Assembly (NCBI RefSeq): GCF_040801785.1
Contig: NZ_CP161805.1
Coordinates: 3,472,001 to 3,536,000 of the forward strand
DNA length: 64,000 nt
Direction: 5' to 3'
From: Sulfitobacter sp. LCG007
GTDB lineage: Bacteria; Pseudomonadota; Alphaproteobacteria; Rhodobacterales; Rhodobacteraceae
In this document: positions 17,954 through 27,839 of the stretch, piece after piece
Layout: the number at the start of each line of letters is the position of its first letter
Position numbering within the stretch: the stretch's first letter is position 1
Translations under genes and position numbers: made by a program
Notes under the pieces: generated by a model
Told to the model about the DNA's origin: nothing
What the model saw: only the letters and a program-made list of their open reading frames with translations
The model's database searches: none

Positions 17954-18487
17954 ATGGGTTTCATCGACGCGATAAAGACCTGTTTCGGCAAGTACGTGAC
18001 CTTCTCGGGCCGCGCCTCTCGTGCCGAATACTGGTGGTTCCTGCTGTTCATCCTGATCGGCGGGCTCCTCGCGGGCCTGCTCGATATGGTGATTTTCGCA
18101 ACACCGGATTCCCCGGAAGGGGAAGTCTCGGACACCAACGGACCGATCAACTCGATCTTCACCCTGCTGACCTTCCTGCCCCTGCTGGCCGCTGCATGGC
18201 GGCGCATGCACGACGCCGGAAAGCCGGGCAAGCTCCTGCTGCTGCCGCTCGTCGTCACGATCGGCATGATGTTCCTGCTGACCCTGGGCCTGATCGGCGC
18301 GGGCGGGATCGAACGCGCGGCGGGCGACCCGGCGACCGGCCCCGTCCTCGCGATCGGCACCATCGGGATCTTCGTCATGCTGGCGCTGCAACTCGGCCTT
18401 TCGATCCTGATACTATGGTGGCTGACCCGGGCCAGCCAGCCCGGCACCAACGAATACGGTCCCAACCCGCATGAGGTAACCCCATGA
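17954..18487 (+). CDS. DUF805 inner-membrane protein
   Basis: 177 residues of the DUF805 (YhaH-like) family: KYVTFSGRASRAEYWWFLLF at the N-terminus, an internal RRMHDAGKPGK between hydrophobic segments, and four predicted helices, ending with a short tail (ASQPGTNEYGPNP) typical of the family. Function unknown. Its stop overlaps the sucA start by four bases (ATGA), so it is translationally coupled to the 2-oxoglutarate dehydrogenase E1 gene. Confidence 0.9.
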   Translation: MGFIDAIKTCFGKYVTFSGRASRAEYWWFLLFILIGGLLAGLLDMVIFATPDSPEGEVSDTNGPINSIFTLLTFLPLLAAAWRRMHDAGKPGKLLLLPLVVTIGMMFLLTLGLIGAGGIERAAGDPATGPVLAIGTIGIFVMLALQLGLSILILWWLTRASQPGTNEYGPNPHEVTP

Positions 18488-21450
18488 CCGACCAACCGCA
18501 GAACGACCAGTTCCACGCCTCCAGCTTCATGCAGGGGCATAATGCGGAATACCTCGAACAGATGTACGCCCGCTATACCAACGATCCGTCGGCGGTCGAT
18601 GCCGCCTGGGCCGAATTCTTCCGGGCCATGGGCGACGACGAGGCAGCGGTAAAGCGGGAGGCCGAGGGCCCCTCCTGGCTGCGCCGGGACTGGCCACCGG
18701 TTCCGCAGGACGACCTTACCGCCGCGCTGACCGGCGAATGGGCTCCGGCGGCCGAGGTGAAGGCGGCGGGTGACAAGATCAAGGCCAAGGCGCAGGAGAA
18801 GGGCGTCGAGATCACCGACGATCAGGTGAAGCGCGCCGTGCTCGATTCGATCCGCGCGCTGATGATCATCCGCGCCTACCGCATCCGGGGCCATCTGGTC
18901 GCCGATCTCGACCCGCTCGGGGTGCGCGAGGTCACGCCGCATCCCGAACTCGACCCGAAGTCCTACGGCTTCTCGGAAAGCGATCTCGACCGCCCGATCT
19001 TCATCGACAACGTGCTGGGGCTTCAGGTTGCCTCGATGCGCGAGATCCTCGACATCGTGAAGCGCACCTACTGCGGCACATTTGCGCTGCAGTACATGCA
19101 TATCTCGAACCCCGAGGAATCGGCCTGGCTCAAGGAGCGGATCGAAGGCTACGGCAAGGAGATCGCCTTCAGCCGCGAAGGACGCCGGGCGATCCTGAAC
19201 AAGCTCGTGGAGGCCGAGGGCTTCGAGAAGTTCCTTCAGGTCAAATACATGGGGACCAAGCGTTTCGGCCTCGATGGCGGCGAAAGCCTGATCCCCGCGA
19301 TGGAGCAGATCATCAAGCGCGGTGGCGCGCTGGGGGTGCGCGACATCGTCATCGGCATGCCCCACCGCGGACGCCTTTCGGTGCTGGCCAACGTGATGAG
19401 CAAGCCCTACCGGGCGATCTTCAACGAATTCCAGGGCGGCAGTTTCAAACCCGAGGACGTGGATGGCTCGGGCGACGTGAAATATCACCTCGGCGCCTCT
19501 TCAGACCGCGAGTTCGACGGCAATTCGGTGCACCTCAGCCTGACCGCGAACCCCTCGCACCTCGAGGCGGTCAACCCGGTGGTGCTGGGCAAGGTGCGCG
19601 CCAAGCAGGACCAGTACGGCGATACGGATCGCACCATGGTGATGCCGATCCTGCTCCACGGCGACGCGGCCTTTGCCGGGCAGGGCGTGGTGGCGGAATG
19701 CTTCGCGCTGTCGGGTCTGCGCGGCCATCGCACCGGCGGGACGATGCATGTCGTGGTCAACAACCAGATCGGCTTTACCACGGCGCCGCATTTCTCACGC
19801 TCGTCCCCCTACCCCACCGACAACGCGCTGGTGGTCGAGGCGCCGATCTTCCACGTCAACGGGGACGACCCCGAAGCGGTGGTGCATGCGGCCAAGGTCG
19901 CCACGGAATTCCGCCAGAAATTCCACAAGGACGTGGTCATCGACATGTTCTGCTATCGCCGCTTCGGTCACAACGAAGGCGACGAGCCGATGTTCACCAA
20001 CCCGATGATGTACAAGGCCATCAAGAAGCACAAGACGACGCTCACGCTCTATACCGAACGGCTGGTCAAGGACGGCCTGATCCCTGAAGGCGAGATCGAG
20101 GACATGAAGGCGGCCTTCCAGGCCAAGCTCAACGAAGAGTTCGAGGCCGGCAAGGATTATCGCCCGAACAAGGCCGACTGGCTCGACGGCAAGTGGTCGC
20201 ATCTCGACCGCATGAAGGAGAAGAAGTACCAGCGCGGCAAGACGGCGATCAAGAAGGAGACGCTGGCCGAGGTCGGCAGGGGCCTGACGAAGGTGCCCGA
20301 AGGCTTCCCCGTCCACAAGACCGTCGAGCGTCTGCTCGAGTCCAAGCGCGAGATGTTCCAGAGCGGCAAGGGATTCGACTGGGCGACTGCCGAGGCTCTG
20401 GCCTTCGGATCGCTCCTGACCGAAGGCTATCCGGTCCGGCTTTCGGGTCAGGACAGCACCCGCGGCACCTTTTCGCAGCGTCACTCGGCCCTGATCAACC
20501 AGGAAACCGAAGAGCGGCACTACCCGCTCAACGACGTCCGCGCAGGCCAGGCCCATTACGAGGCAATCGATTCGATGCTCTCGGAATATGCCGTTCTGGG
20601 TTTCGAATACGGCTACTCGCTGGCCGAGCCCAACGCCCTCACCATCTGGGAGGCGCAGTTTGGCGATTTCGCAAACGGCGCGCAGATCATGTTCGACCAG
20701 TTCATTTCCTCGGGGGAATCGAAATGGTTGCGCATGTCGGGCCTCGTCTGTCTGCTGCCGCATGGCTACGAGGGCCAGGGGCCGGAACATTCGTCGGCCC
20801 GCCTCGAACGTTTCCTGCAGATGTGCGGACAGGACAACTGGATCGTGGCGAACTGTTCGACGCCCGCCAACTACTTCCACATCCTGCGCCGGCAGATCCA
20901 CCGCAGCTTCCGCAAGCCGCTGATCCTGATGACGCCGAAATCGCTGCTGCGCCACAAGCTGGCAATCAGCGAGGCCGCCGATTTCACCACCGGGTCCTCC
21001 TTCCACCGCGTTCTCTGGGACGACGCGGAAAAGGGCAATTCGGACACGAAACTGGTGTCCGACGACAAGATCAAGCGTGTGGTGATGTGTTCGGGCAAGG
21101 TCTATTACGACCTGCTGGAAGAGCGCGACGCCCGCGGCATCGACGACGTCTACCTCCTGCGTTTCGAGCAGTTCTACCCCTTCCCGGCCCAGTCCGCGGT
21201 CAAGGAGCTCGAACGCTTCAAGCAGGCCGAGATGATCTGGTGCCAGGAAGAACCCAAGAACCAGGGCGGCTGGACCTTCATCGAACCGAATCTCGAATGG
21301 GTGCTCAGCCGCATCGAAGCCCAACACCGCAGGCCGGTCTATGTCGGTCGCGCCACCTCCGCCTCGCCGGCCACGGGCCTGGCGAGCCAGCACAAGGCCC
21401 AGCAGCAGGCGCTCGTGGATGAGGCCCTGACCATCGAAGGAAGCAAATGA
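18484..21450 (+). CDS. sucA: 2-oxoglutarate dehydrogenase E1 component
   Basis: 988 residues; thiamine-diphosphate-dependent decarboxylation of 2-oxoglutarate and transfer of the succinyl group to lipoyl-E2. The N-terminal [19 protein letters not shown] is the E2-binding segment. TPP and substrate-site motifs include [39 protein letters not shown], and [14 protein letters not shown], and the C-terminal half has [19 protein letters not shown]. The length is typical. It overlaps the DUF805 stop and the sucB start, giving tight stoichiometric coupling. Confidence 0.98.
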   Translation: MTDQPQNDQFHASSFMQGHNAEYLEQMYARYTNDPSAVDAAWAEFFRAMGDDEAAVKREAEGPSWLRRDWPPVPQDDLTAALTGEWAPAAEVKAAGDKIKAKAQEKGVEITDDQVKRAVLDSIRALMIIRAYRIRGHLVADLDPLGVREVTPHPELDPKSYGFSESDLDRPIFIDNVLGLQVASMREILDIVKRTYCGTFALQYMHISNPEESAWLKERIEGYGKEIAFSREGRRAILNKLVEAEGFEKFLQVKYMGTKRFGLDGGESLIPAMEQIIKRGGALGVRDIVIGMPHRGRLSVLANVMSKPYRAIFNEFQGGSFKPEDVDGSGDVKYHLGASSDREFDGNSVHLSLTANPSHLEAVNPVVLGKVRAKQDQYGDTDRTMVMPILLHGDAAFAGQGVVAECFALSGLRGHRTGGTMHVVVNNQIGFTTAPHFSRSSPYPTDNALVVEAPIFHVNGDDPEAVVHAAKVATEFRQKFHKDVVIDMFCYRRFGHNEGDEPMFTNPMMYKAIKKHKTTLTLYTERLVKDGLIPEGEIEDMKAAFQAKLNEEFEAGKDYRPNKADWLDGKWSHLDRMKEKKYQRGKTAIKKETLAEVGRGLTKVPEGFPVHKTVERLLESKREMFQSGKGFDWATAEALAFGSLLTEGYPVRLSGQDSTRGTFSQRHSALINQETEERHYPLNDVRAGQAHYEAIDSMLSEYAVLGFEYGYSLAEPNALTIWEAQFGDFANGAQIMFDQFISSGESKWLRMSGLVCLLPHGYEGQGPEHSSARLERFLQMCGQDNWIVANCSTPANYFHILRRQIHRSFRKPLILMTPKSLLRHKLAISEAADFTTGSSFHRVLWDDAEKGNSDTKLVSDDKIKRVVMCSGKVYYDLLEERDARGIDDVYLLRFEQFYPFPAQSAVKELERFKQAEMIWCQEEPKNQGGWTFIEPNLEWVLSRIEAQHRRPVYVGRATSASPATGLASQHKAQQQALVDEALTIEGSK

Positions 21451-23006
21451 TGAGTACTGAAGTCCGCGTCCCGACCTTGGGCGAATCTGTTACCGAGGCC
21501 ACGGTCGCCACCTGGTTCAAGAAGCCGGGGGATGCCGTCGCCGTCGACGAGATGCTCTGCGAGCTAGAAACCGACAAGGTGACGGTCGAAGTCCCGAGCC
21601 CGGCCGCCGGCACGATGGGCGAAATCGTCGTGGCCGAAGGCGAGACCGTCGGCGTCAACGCGCTGCTCGCGACGATCAGCGAAGGCGAAGCCGCGGCGGC
21701 CCAGAACAAGGGCGAAGATTCCGAGCCTGCGAAGGCCGTCGACGCCGGCCCGTCAGAGGTCAAACCGAAGAACGACGAAGCGGGCTCCGGCGGAGGCAGC
21801 GACGTCGACGTGATGGTGCCGACGCTGGGCGAAAGCGTGACCGAGGCGACCGTTTCGACCTGGTTCAAGGCCGAGGGCGACAGCGTGGCGCAGGACGAGA
21901 TGCTTTGCGAACTGGAGACCGACAAGGTCTCGGTCGAAGTGCCGAGCCCTGCGGCAGGCGTGCTGTCGAAAATCATCGCGGCCGAGGGAACGACCGTTGA
22001 CGCTTCGGCGCGCCTTGCGGTGATTTCCGCCGGAGAAGGTGCCGTACCGGCCCCCGCCAAGTCCGGCACCGAGAGCAAAGAAAAGCCCGCGCAGCGGGAC
22101 AAGGGCGGCAAGGACGTCGAAGACGCTCCTTCCGCGAAGAAGGCAATGGCCGAGGCGGGTATTTCACGCGACGCCGTGTCGGGCTCAGGGCGCGACGGGC
22201 GGGTGATGAAGGAGGATGTCGCGAAGGCCGTGGCCGCTGGCAGCAGCAGCGCCCCTGCCGCATCGGCCCCCGCAGCACCCCGCGCCCCGGTTGCCGCACA
22301 GGACCAGGACCGCGAGGAACGGGTCAAGATGACGCGGCTGCGGCAGACCATCGCCAAGCGCCTCAAGGACAGCCAGAACACCGCCGCGATGCTGACGACC
22401 TACAATGAGGTCGACATGACCGAGGTCATGGCGCTGCGCAACGAGTACAAGGAACTCTTCGAGAAGAAGCACGGGGTGAAGCTTGGCTTCATGTCCTTCT
22501 TCACCAAGGCCTGCTGCCATGCGCTGAAGGAAGTGCCCGACGTCAATGCCGAGATCGACGGCACCGATATCGTCTACAAGAATTTCGTGCACATGGGCAT
22601 CGCCGCCGGCACCCCCACCGGCCTCGTGGTCCCGGTCATCCGCGACGCGGATTCGATGAGCTTCGCGGAAATCGAAAAGGCCATCGCCGAGAAGGGCGCC
22701 CGTGCCCGCGACGGCAAGCTTTCCATGGCAGAGATGCAGGGCGGCACCTTCACCATCTCGAACGGCGGCGTCTACGGATCGCTGATGTCCTCGCCGATCC
22801 TGAACCCGCCGCAGTCAGGCATCCTCGGCATGCACAAGATCCAGGAGCGGCCCATGGCGATCAAGGGCCAGGTCGTGATCCGGCCGATGATGTATCTCGC
22901 GCTCAGCTACGATCACCGCATCGTCGACGGCAAGGGCGCCGTCACCTTCCTGGTCCGCGTGAAGGAGGCCCTCGAGGATCCGCGCCGTCTGCTGATGGAT
23001 CTCTGA
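21447..23006 (+). CDS. sucB: Dihydrolipoyllysine succinyltransferase (E2o) with two lipoyl domains
   Basis: 519 residues from the first of two adjacent ATGs; the second, at 21450, has better spacing (six bases) to GGAAG. The domains in order are: lipoyl 1 (Lys44 in [10 protein letters not shown]), an Ala/Glu-rich linker, lipoyl 2 (Lys160 in [10 protein letters not shown]), a second linker, a peripheral subunit-binding domain (about 228-268, [18 protein letters not shown]), and the catalytic acetyltransferase-like domain ending [12 protein letters not shown] with the catalytic His. It transfers succinyl groups to CoA. E2o usually has one lipoyl domain; the two here are near-repeats of each other. 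Confidence 0.97.
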   Translation: MMSTEVRVPTLGESVTEATVATWFKKPGDAVAVDEMLCELETDKVTVEVPSPAAGTMGEIVVAEGETVGVNALLATISEGEAAAAQNKGEDSEPAKAVDAGPSEVKPKNDEAGSGGGSDVDVMVPTLGESVTEATVSTWFKAEGDSVAQDEMLCELETDKVSVEVPSPAAGVLSKIIAAEGTTVDASARLAVISAGEGAVPAPAKSGTESKEKPAQRDKGGKDVEDAPSAKKAMAEAGISRDAVSGSGRDGRVMKEDVAKAVAAGSSSAPAASAPAAPRAPVAAQDQDREERVKMTRLRQTIAKRLKDSQNTAAMLTTYNEVDMTEVMALRNEYKELFEKKHGVKLGFMSFFTKACCHALKEVPDVNAEIDGTDIVYKNFVHMGIAAGTPTGLVVPVIRDADSMSFAEIEKAIAEKGARARDGKLSMAEMQGGTFTISNGGVYGSLMSSPILNPPQSGILGMHKIQERPMAIKGQVVIRPMMYLALSYDHRIVDGKGAVTFLVRVKEALEDPRRLLMDL

Positions 23007-23009
23007 CCT

Positions 23010-23912
23010 GTGCCGCCAAACGCGCGCAAGCTGTTCCACAAGCCGCCCGCCGGCGCGGCAGGACGTGGCAAGATCGCCGAGGCGGTATTCCGGGATCACC
23101 CGGAGGCGTTCGAAACCGTCAAGGCGGCGCATCGGTTTCTCGAACGCATCGTGATGCCGGCCTCGTGCCGCTGGGCCTATTGCACGAATGCCAAGGTTGG
23201 AACGACCAGTATCCTGAATTCGATGTTCCAGATCGAATTCGGGGTACCGCTCAAGGCCACGCTGAACGATCCGCGAAATCCCAATCCGGACCAGATCTCG
23301 CACAAGCTCGACGTGGCCAATGTGTTCTACAGGCTTGACCAGTTCGCCGGCGCCTACGAGGCATTGCCCAACGCATTCCGGTTTTCGGCTGTCCGCGATC
23401 CGTTCCAGCGCGCGGTGTCGTCATTCCGCTACGTCTGCAGTTCGCAGGCGCAAGGCTCGCAGATGTTCTTTCGCGACCGGGTCCGTCTGAACGCGACGAA
23501 GTTCGACTGGGATGTGGATCCCGGCACCGCCAGGGGGTTTCGCAAGTTCCTCGACTATGTCGAGATGGAGATGAAGCGAACGCCCCGTGCCGGACTGAAC
23601 GCGCATTACCGACCCCAGTGGATGAACGTCGACGTTGACAGGCTGAAACCGCACATGCTTTTCCGGCTGGAAGATCTCGACGATGCCCTCGAACGCATCG
23701 CAGCCGCGCTCGGCGCGACGTCGGCCGTTTCGGGAGCCGCTCCGGTCCGCCTGAACAGGGCATCCGCGGGCGATGCCGACAACGGCAAGTTCGATACCGC
23801 GGAAGTGCGCGCACGAGTCCGGTCGATATACGACGCAGACTATGCTTTGTATGAGGAAGCGACCGGCAGGATCAGTGACTGGCCGATCCATCCAGCGGAG
23901 GCGCATGCGTGA
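23010..23912 (+). CDS. Sulfotransferase-like protein 3 (Sulfotransfer_2 type), GTG start
   Basis: 300 residues from the GTG at 23010, three bases after the sucB stop. The segment YCTNAKVGTTSILNSMF is a variant of the 5'-phosphosulfate loop of Sulfotransfer_2 proteins, and FSAVRDPFQRAVSSFRYV is the 3'-phosphate motif; HYRPQWMNVDVDRLKPHMLFRLEDL is also typical of that family. No signal peptide. The acceptor is unknown. It is the third such gene inside the suc-lpd run and its stop overlaps the start of the next small gene by four bases. Confidence 0.83.
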   Translation: MPPNARKLFHKPPAGAAGRGKIAEAVFRDHPEAFETVKAAHRFLERIVMPASCRWAYCTNAKVGTTSILNSMFQIEFGVPLKATLNDPRNPNPDQISHKLDVANVFYRLDQFAGAYEALPNAFRFSAVRDPFQRAVSSFRYVCSSQAQGSQMFFRDRVRLNATKFDWDVDPGTARGFRKFLDYVEMEMKRTPRAGLNAHYRPQWMNVDVDRLKPHMLFRLEDLDDALERIAAALGATSAVSGAAPVRLNRASAGDADNGKFDTAEVRARVRSIYDADYALYEEATGRISDWPIHPAEAHA

Positions 23913-24142
23913 CGGCCCAGCTTATCGTCAGATATTCGGATTTCGATGCAACGGCCTATGAAACCGATTCCGAGAACCGGTCTAACAGCGGATTGACTCA
24001 GCTTCAGGCCTGGCGGGAAGGTCCGTCGTCGAGATGGGTCCTGTTCGAGATCAGGGACCGCGAACGCGCGCAGGCCTGGCTCGACAAGGGGGCGGCCCTC
24101 GGTCACGCTCCGGACGAGCACCACTTCCTGGAGACGACATGA
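23909..24142 (+). CDS. 77-aa protein of unknown function
   Basis: A short soluble protein (GTG start at 23909) containing IVRYSDFDATAYETDSENR and WREGPSSRWVLFEIRDRERAQAWLDKG. I recall similar small proteins annotated as hypothetical near sucB and lpd in other roseobacters, but no named family. It overlaps the preceding sulfotransferase-like gene and the following MAPEG gene by four bases each, so translation of this block is coupled. Confidence 0.7.
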   Translation: MTAQLIVRYSDFDATAYETDSENRSNSGLTQLQAWREGPSSRWVLFEIRDRERAQAWLDKGAALGHAPDEHHFLETT

Positions 24143-24525
24143 CCGAAGCCTATTGCCTGGCCCTCTACGGCATGCTCGTGCTGCTGACCCTGCTCCTGCA
24201 GGTCACAGGCGCCATGAACCAGCTTGGCATCGGCTACCTGCTTTCTTCCCGCGACGAGCACCGCAGCGTGACGGGCATGACCGCACGGCTCGACCGGGCG
24301 CTGGCCAACTCGATCACGTCCATGGCGCTCTTTGCGCCCGCGGTGCTGCTGCTTCTCGCCACCGACAAGACCAGCGCAGGCAGCGCGCTGGCCGCGCAGG
24401 TGTTCCTGATCGGCCGCATCGTCTATCTTCCGGCCTATGTCTTCCGCCTTGTCGGCATTCGCACCCTCGCCTGGCTGGTGGCTTTCGCGGCCACTGCGAT
24501 GCTCTATCTGCTGGTCCTGAGATGA
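24139..24525 (+). CDS. MAPEG-family membrane protein 1
   Basis: 128 residues from the ATG at 24139, which overlaps the preceding stop. Four hydrophobic helices are visible; TARLDRALANSITSMALFAPAVLLL and GRIVYLPAYVFRLVGIRTLAW are typical of bacterial MAPEG proteins, relatives of microsomal glutathione transferases and leukotriene synthases. Enzymatic function in bacteria is generally unproven. It probably arose by duplication with the next gene, although the two now differ. Confidence 0.82.
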   Translation: MTEAYCLALYGMLVLLTLLLQVTGAMNQLGIGYLLSSRDEHRSVTGMTARLDRALANSITSMALFAPAVLLLLATDKTSAGSALAAQVFLIGRIVYLPAYVFRLVGIRTLAWLVAFAATAMLYLLVLR

Positions 24526-24932
24526 CGACGGAACTTACGGTCCTCGTCTATGCCGCCCTGCTGCAGGTGGTGCAGTACTTCCTGATGGCGATCCCGGCGA
24601 ATATCGAGCTTGGGCCGGGCAAGACCACCTCGCCCAGGGATCCCGCCCGGCTCGGCGGGCGTCTGGAAGAGATGGTGTCGCCGGTGACGGGGCGCCTGTT
24701 TCGGGCGCTCAACAACCATTTCGAGGGGCTCGTGCTCTTCACCATCGCCTGCGTCGCGGTCACGCTCGGCGAAAAGTCGTCGGACTTCACCGCAATCTGC
24801 GCTTGGATCTACCTGGCCGCCCGCGTTCTCTACATTCCCGCCTACGCTTTCGGACTGAGCCCCTGGCGGTCGCTGATCTGGGCTGCGGGTTTCGCTGCGA
24901 CCGCCGCGATGCTGATCGCGGGCCTTCTTTGA
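24522..24932 (+). CDS. MAPEG-family membrane protein 2
   Basis: 136 residues; the ATG at 24522 overlaps the stop of the first MAPEG gene. It has the same four-helix plan and family motifs: [24 protein letters not shown] with the Asn-His pair and [22 protein letters not shown]. Its motif content is closer to the canonical MAPEG pattern than that of the first copy. It ends 88 bp before lpd. Confidence 0.85.
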   Translation: MTTELTVLVYAALLQVVQYFLMAIPANIELGPGKTTSPRDPARLGGRLEEMVSPVTGRLFRALNNHFEGLVLFTIACVAVTLGEKSSDFTAICAWIYLAARVLYIPAYAFGLSPWRSLIWAAGFAATAAMLIAGLL

Positions 24933-25020
24933 TGTTTCCAATATCGGTAAATACTCCGGCGGTGGCGCTCAGGCGCACGTGGGCATCGATCCCATCCCGG
25001 ACCCCAGAAAGGACCTGACC

Positions 25021-26409
25021 ATGGCAAGCTATGACGTGATCGTAATCGGCGCCGGACCCGGCGGCTATGTCTGCGCCATCCGCTGCGCTCAACTCGGCCT
25101 CAAGACCGCCTGTGTCGAAGGACGCGAAACGCTCGGCGGCACCTGCCTGAACATCGGCTGCATTCCCTCCAAGGCCATGCTGCACGCCTCTCACATGCTG
25201 CACGAGGCCGAGCACAATTTCGCGGCCATGGGCCTGACCGGCAAGTCGCCCTCCGTCGACTGGAGCCAGATGCAAAGCTACAAGCAGGACACGGTGAACA
25301 CGAACACCAAGGGGATCGAGTTCCTGTTCAAGAAGAACAAGATCGACTGGCTCAAGGGCTGGGGCAGCGTCCCGGAAGCCGGCAAGGTGAAGGTGGGGGA
25401 CGATATCCACGAAGCGAAGCATATCGTGATCGCCACCGGTTCCGAACCGGCCAGCCTGCCGGGAGTCGACGTCGACGAGAAGGTCGTCGTGACATCCACG
25501 GGCGCCCTTGAGCTCGGCAAGATCCCCAAGAGCATGGTGGTCATCGGCGCCGGCGTCATCGGTCTCGAGTTGGGATCGGTCTACGCGCGTCTGGGATCGG
25601 AAGTCACCGTGATCGAATACCTCGACGCGGTGACGCCGGGCATGGATGCGGAAGTGCAGAAGGCCGTTCAGCGCATGCTGAAGAAACAGGGGCTGAATTT
25701 CGTCATGGGCGCGGCCGTCCAGAAGACCGAGGTTTCGCGCGGCAAGGCTACCGTAAGCTACAAGTTGCGCAAGGACGACAGCGACCACGAGATCGTGGCC
25801 GATTGCGTCCTCGTCGCCACCGGGCGCAGGCCCTATTCCGACGGGCTTGGCCTCGATGCGCTTGGGGTCGAGATGACGAAGCGCGGGCAGATCGCAGTCG
25901 ACGAACATTGGCAGACCAGCGTGAAGGGCGTTTATGCCATAGGCGACGTGATCGAGGGACCGATGCTTGCCCACAAGGCCGAGGACGAGGGCATGGCGGT
26001 GGCCGAAGTGCTGGCGGGCAAGCACGGCCACGTCAACTACGGCGTCATCCCCGGCGTGATCTACACCCATCCCGAGGTCGCGAGCGTCGGCGCCACGGAG
26101 GAACAGCTGAAGGAATCCGGCCAGGCCTACAAGGCTGGAAAGTTCTCGTTCATGGGCAATGCCCGCGCCAAGGCGGTCTTCGCGGGCGAGGGCTTCGTCA
26201 AGATACTTGCCGACAAGGAAACCGACAGGATCCTGGGCGCCCATATCATCGGTCCCGCAGCGGGCGACCTGATCCACGAAATCTGCGTGGCGATGGAATT
26301 CGGCGCGTCGGCGCAGGACCTGGCCCTGACGTGCCACGCGCATCCGACCTTCTCGGAAGCGGTTCGCGAGGCGGCGCTCGCCTGCGGCGACGGGCCGATC
26401 CACATGTGA
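25021..26409 (+). CDS. lpd: Dihydrolipoamide dehydrogenase (E3)
   Basis: 462 residues; regenerates the lipoamide of the 2-oxoglutarate (and other 2-oxoacid) dehydrogenase complexes, reducing NAD. Start [16 protein letters not shown] (ATG at 25021, AAGGACC upstream). It has an FAD-binding GxGxxG, the redox disulfide Cys42-Cys47 in [13 protein letters not shown], an NAD-binding [32 protein letters not shown], and the C-terminal dimer interface with [10 protein letters not shown] (catalytic His and Glu). It closes the suc run; a repeat with strong hairpins follows 26 bp later and probably ends the transcript. Confidence 0.98.
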   Translation: MASYDVIVIGAGPGGYVCAIRCAQLGLKTACVEGRETLGGTCLNIGCIPSKAMLHASHMLHEAEHNFAAMGLTGKSPSVDWSQMQSYKQDTVNTNTKGIEFLFKKNKIDWLKGWGSVPEAGKVKVGDDIHEAKHIVIATGSEPASLPGVDVDEKVVVTSTGALELGKIPKSMVVIGAGVIGLELGSVYARLGSEVTVIEYLDAVTPGMDAEVQKAVQRMLKKQGLNFVMGAAVQKTEVSRGKATVSYKLRKDDSDHEIVADCVLVATGRRPYSDGLGLDALGVEMTKRGQIAVDEHWQTSVKGVYAIGDVIEGPMLAHKAEDEGMAVAEVLAGKHGHVNYGVIPGVIYTHPEVASVGATEEQLKESGQAYKAGKFSFMGNARAKAVFAGEGFVKILADKETDRILGAHIIGPAAGDLIHEICVAMEFGASAQDLALTCHAHPTFSEAVREAALACGDGPIHM

Positions 26410-26434
26410 TGGCACGACGGCGGGTGGTGGCGCA

Positions 26435-26500
26435 GGGGGCTCTGCCCCCGCCGCCCGTGCCGGGCGGCTCCCCCGGGATATTTCGGAGCAAAGGAAGGCC
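26435..26500 (+). repeat. GGGATATTT-type intergenic repeat, copy A, with two hairpins
   Basis: Two adjacent hairpins, GGGGG-CTCTG-CCCCC (26435-26449) and GCCGCCCG-TGC-CGGGCGGC (26450-26468), then CCCCCGGGATATTT and GGAGCAAAGGAAGGC. Copies B (34.5 kb) and C (52.8 kb) share the GGGATATTT core and the AGCAAAGGAAG tail, and C also the first hairpin. It lies directly after lpd and before the stop of a convergent gene, so a role in termination or mRNA end stability is plausible. Confidence 0.7.
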
Positions 26501-26518
26501 GGGTCCCGATTTCGGGCG

Positions 26519-27124
26519 CTACCACATCGTGCGCGCGGCTCGTTCCGGCCAGGCCGTGTCATAGGCGGTTCCACCCTCTTCACCTTCCGTCATTTCGGCG
26601 AGAATTGCGCCGGGGGTGGGCATGACCGCGCTTTCGTCCGCGGCGCTCCAGGTGCGGGCGCGCATGAGAGCCCGGGCGCATTGGATGTAGATCTCGCCGA
26701 TGTCGATCACGATGACGGTCGCCGGGAACACGTTGTTGCGAGCGAAGCGGCTTCGCAGTTCCGTATCGGCGGTCAGCCATGCCTGCCCGTTCACCCGGAC
26801 GACATTGTTGGATCCAGGCACCAGAAACATCAGCGACACACGCCCGTCGGCCACGATGTTGCGCAGCGAATCCAGCCTGTTGTTGCCGCGCCAGTCCGGC
26901 ATCGCCAGGCGTCCGGGATCGAGTTCGAGCACCGCCGGGCCGTCGTCGCCGCGGGGCGAGCCGTCGGTGCCGTCCGGGCCCACGGTGCTCAGCACGCAGA
27001 GGCGTGAGGACATGATCCAGGTCCGGTAGAGCGGTGTCATGCGCCGCGCGACCTTGCGAAGGGCGGGCGCCCCGGGCCTTCCGTAGAGCGCTTCGAGCGC
27101 CTCGATGGAGTCAATCGGCCGCAT
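26519..27124 (-). CDS. PPOX-class FMN-binding split-barrel protein (DR_2398-like)
   Basis: 201 residues of the pyridoxamine-5'-phosphate-oxidase-like fold. SSRLCVLSTVGPDGTDGSPRGDD, LAMPDWRGNNRLDSLRNIVADGRVSLMFLVPG and VRVNGQAWLTAD are the family segments; the group named after DR_2398 shares these. It probably binds FMN or another flavin/heme cofactor; substrate unknown. Its start overlaps the end of plsC by 14 bp, so it is the last gene of the minus-strand ftsE-ftsX-plsC group. Confidence 0.83.
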   Translation of the reverse strand: MRPIDSIEALEALYGRPGAPALRKVARRMTPLYRTWIMSSRLCVLSTVGPDGTDGSPRGDDGPAVLELDPGRLAMPDWRGNNRLDSLRNIVADGRVSLMFLVPGSNNVVRVNGQAWLTADTELRSRFARNNVFPATVIVIDIGEIYIQCARALMRARTWSAADESAVMPTPGAILAEMTEGEEGGTAYDTAWPERAARTMW

Positions 27125-27839
27125 CGTGTTCGTTCCCCCTTTCGTTCAGCAGGGCGTCGGTGCTCGACTCGACCTCTTGTTCGAGCCGCTCCATGAAGGC
27201 CTGCCTGTCGAGACCGGGAGGGATCGGCGGAAGGAACCTGACCACCGCGAGCCCGGGTTTCAGACGAAATCCCTTGCGCGGCCACAGGAGGCCGACATTG
27301 GTGGCTGCCGGCACGCAGGGCTGGGAGAGCTGGTCGTACAGGACATAGGTGCCGACCTTGTAGGGCATCTTCACGCCCGGCGGCACCCGCGTGCCCTGAC
27401 TGTAGATGATGAGCTGTCCCGGGGCGCTGCGTCCGGCCTCGACATCGCGCACCATCCTTTCGATCGCGGCCCCGCGTTTGCCGCGGTCGACGGGTATGCA
27501 GCCGATGCGTCTGGCATATTGCCCGATGACCGGCGCGAAAAGCAGTTCGCGTTTCATGATGAACCGCGCCGCCGGTAGCGCCTCGAATATCATGATGATG
27601 TCGAGGAAGGACTGGTGCTTTGCGGCGATCATCACCTCGCCGCGCGGGATCTCTCCGCGGATTTCGCAGCGGATCCCGACGATCCAGCGGGCTGTCCAGA
27701 AGACAAATCGGCACCAGGTCTTGCAGGCGGCGCGCGCGCCCTGCGGGCTGAGCAGCGCCCATGGAAGGAAGAGCACGCCGAGAATGGCCATCATCCCGTA
27801 GATGACCGCCAGGAAGATGAGGCCGCGCAGGCTTTGCAT
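27111..27839 (-). CDS. plsC: 1-acyl-sn-glycerol-3-phosphate acyltransferase
   Basis: 242 residues with an N-terminal hydrophobic segment anchoring it in the inner membrane. It adds the second acyl chain to lysophosphatidate. Acyltransferase motif I is KHQSFLD (HX4D), motif II includes MKRELLFAPVIGQYARRIGCIPVDRG, and motif III reads SQGTRVPPG, with Gln where many family members have Glu (EGTR). CVPAATNVGLLWPRKGF fits motif IV. The start overlaps the ftsX stop (one base shared). The Gln is an oddity that I recall also seeing in some alphaproteobacterial PlsC proteins. Confidence 0.9.
   Translation of the reverse strand: MQSLRGLIFLAVIYGMMAILGVLFLPWALLSPQGARAACKTWCRFVFWTARWIVGIRCEIRGEIPRGEVMIAAKHQSFLDIIMIFEALPAARFIMKRELLFAPVIGQYARRIGCIPVDRGKRGAAIERMVRDVEAGRSAPGQLIIYSQGTRVPPGVKMPYKVGTYVLYDQLSQPCVPAATNVGLLWPRKGFRLKPGLAVVRFLPPIPPGLDRQAFMERLEQEVESSTDALLNERGNEHDAAD

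Noticed and set aside
18484-21450. Long antisense frames over sucA
   Set aside because: The same kind of shadow: high GC, no start context and no known domain.
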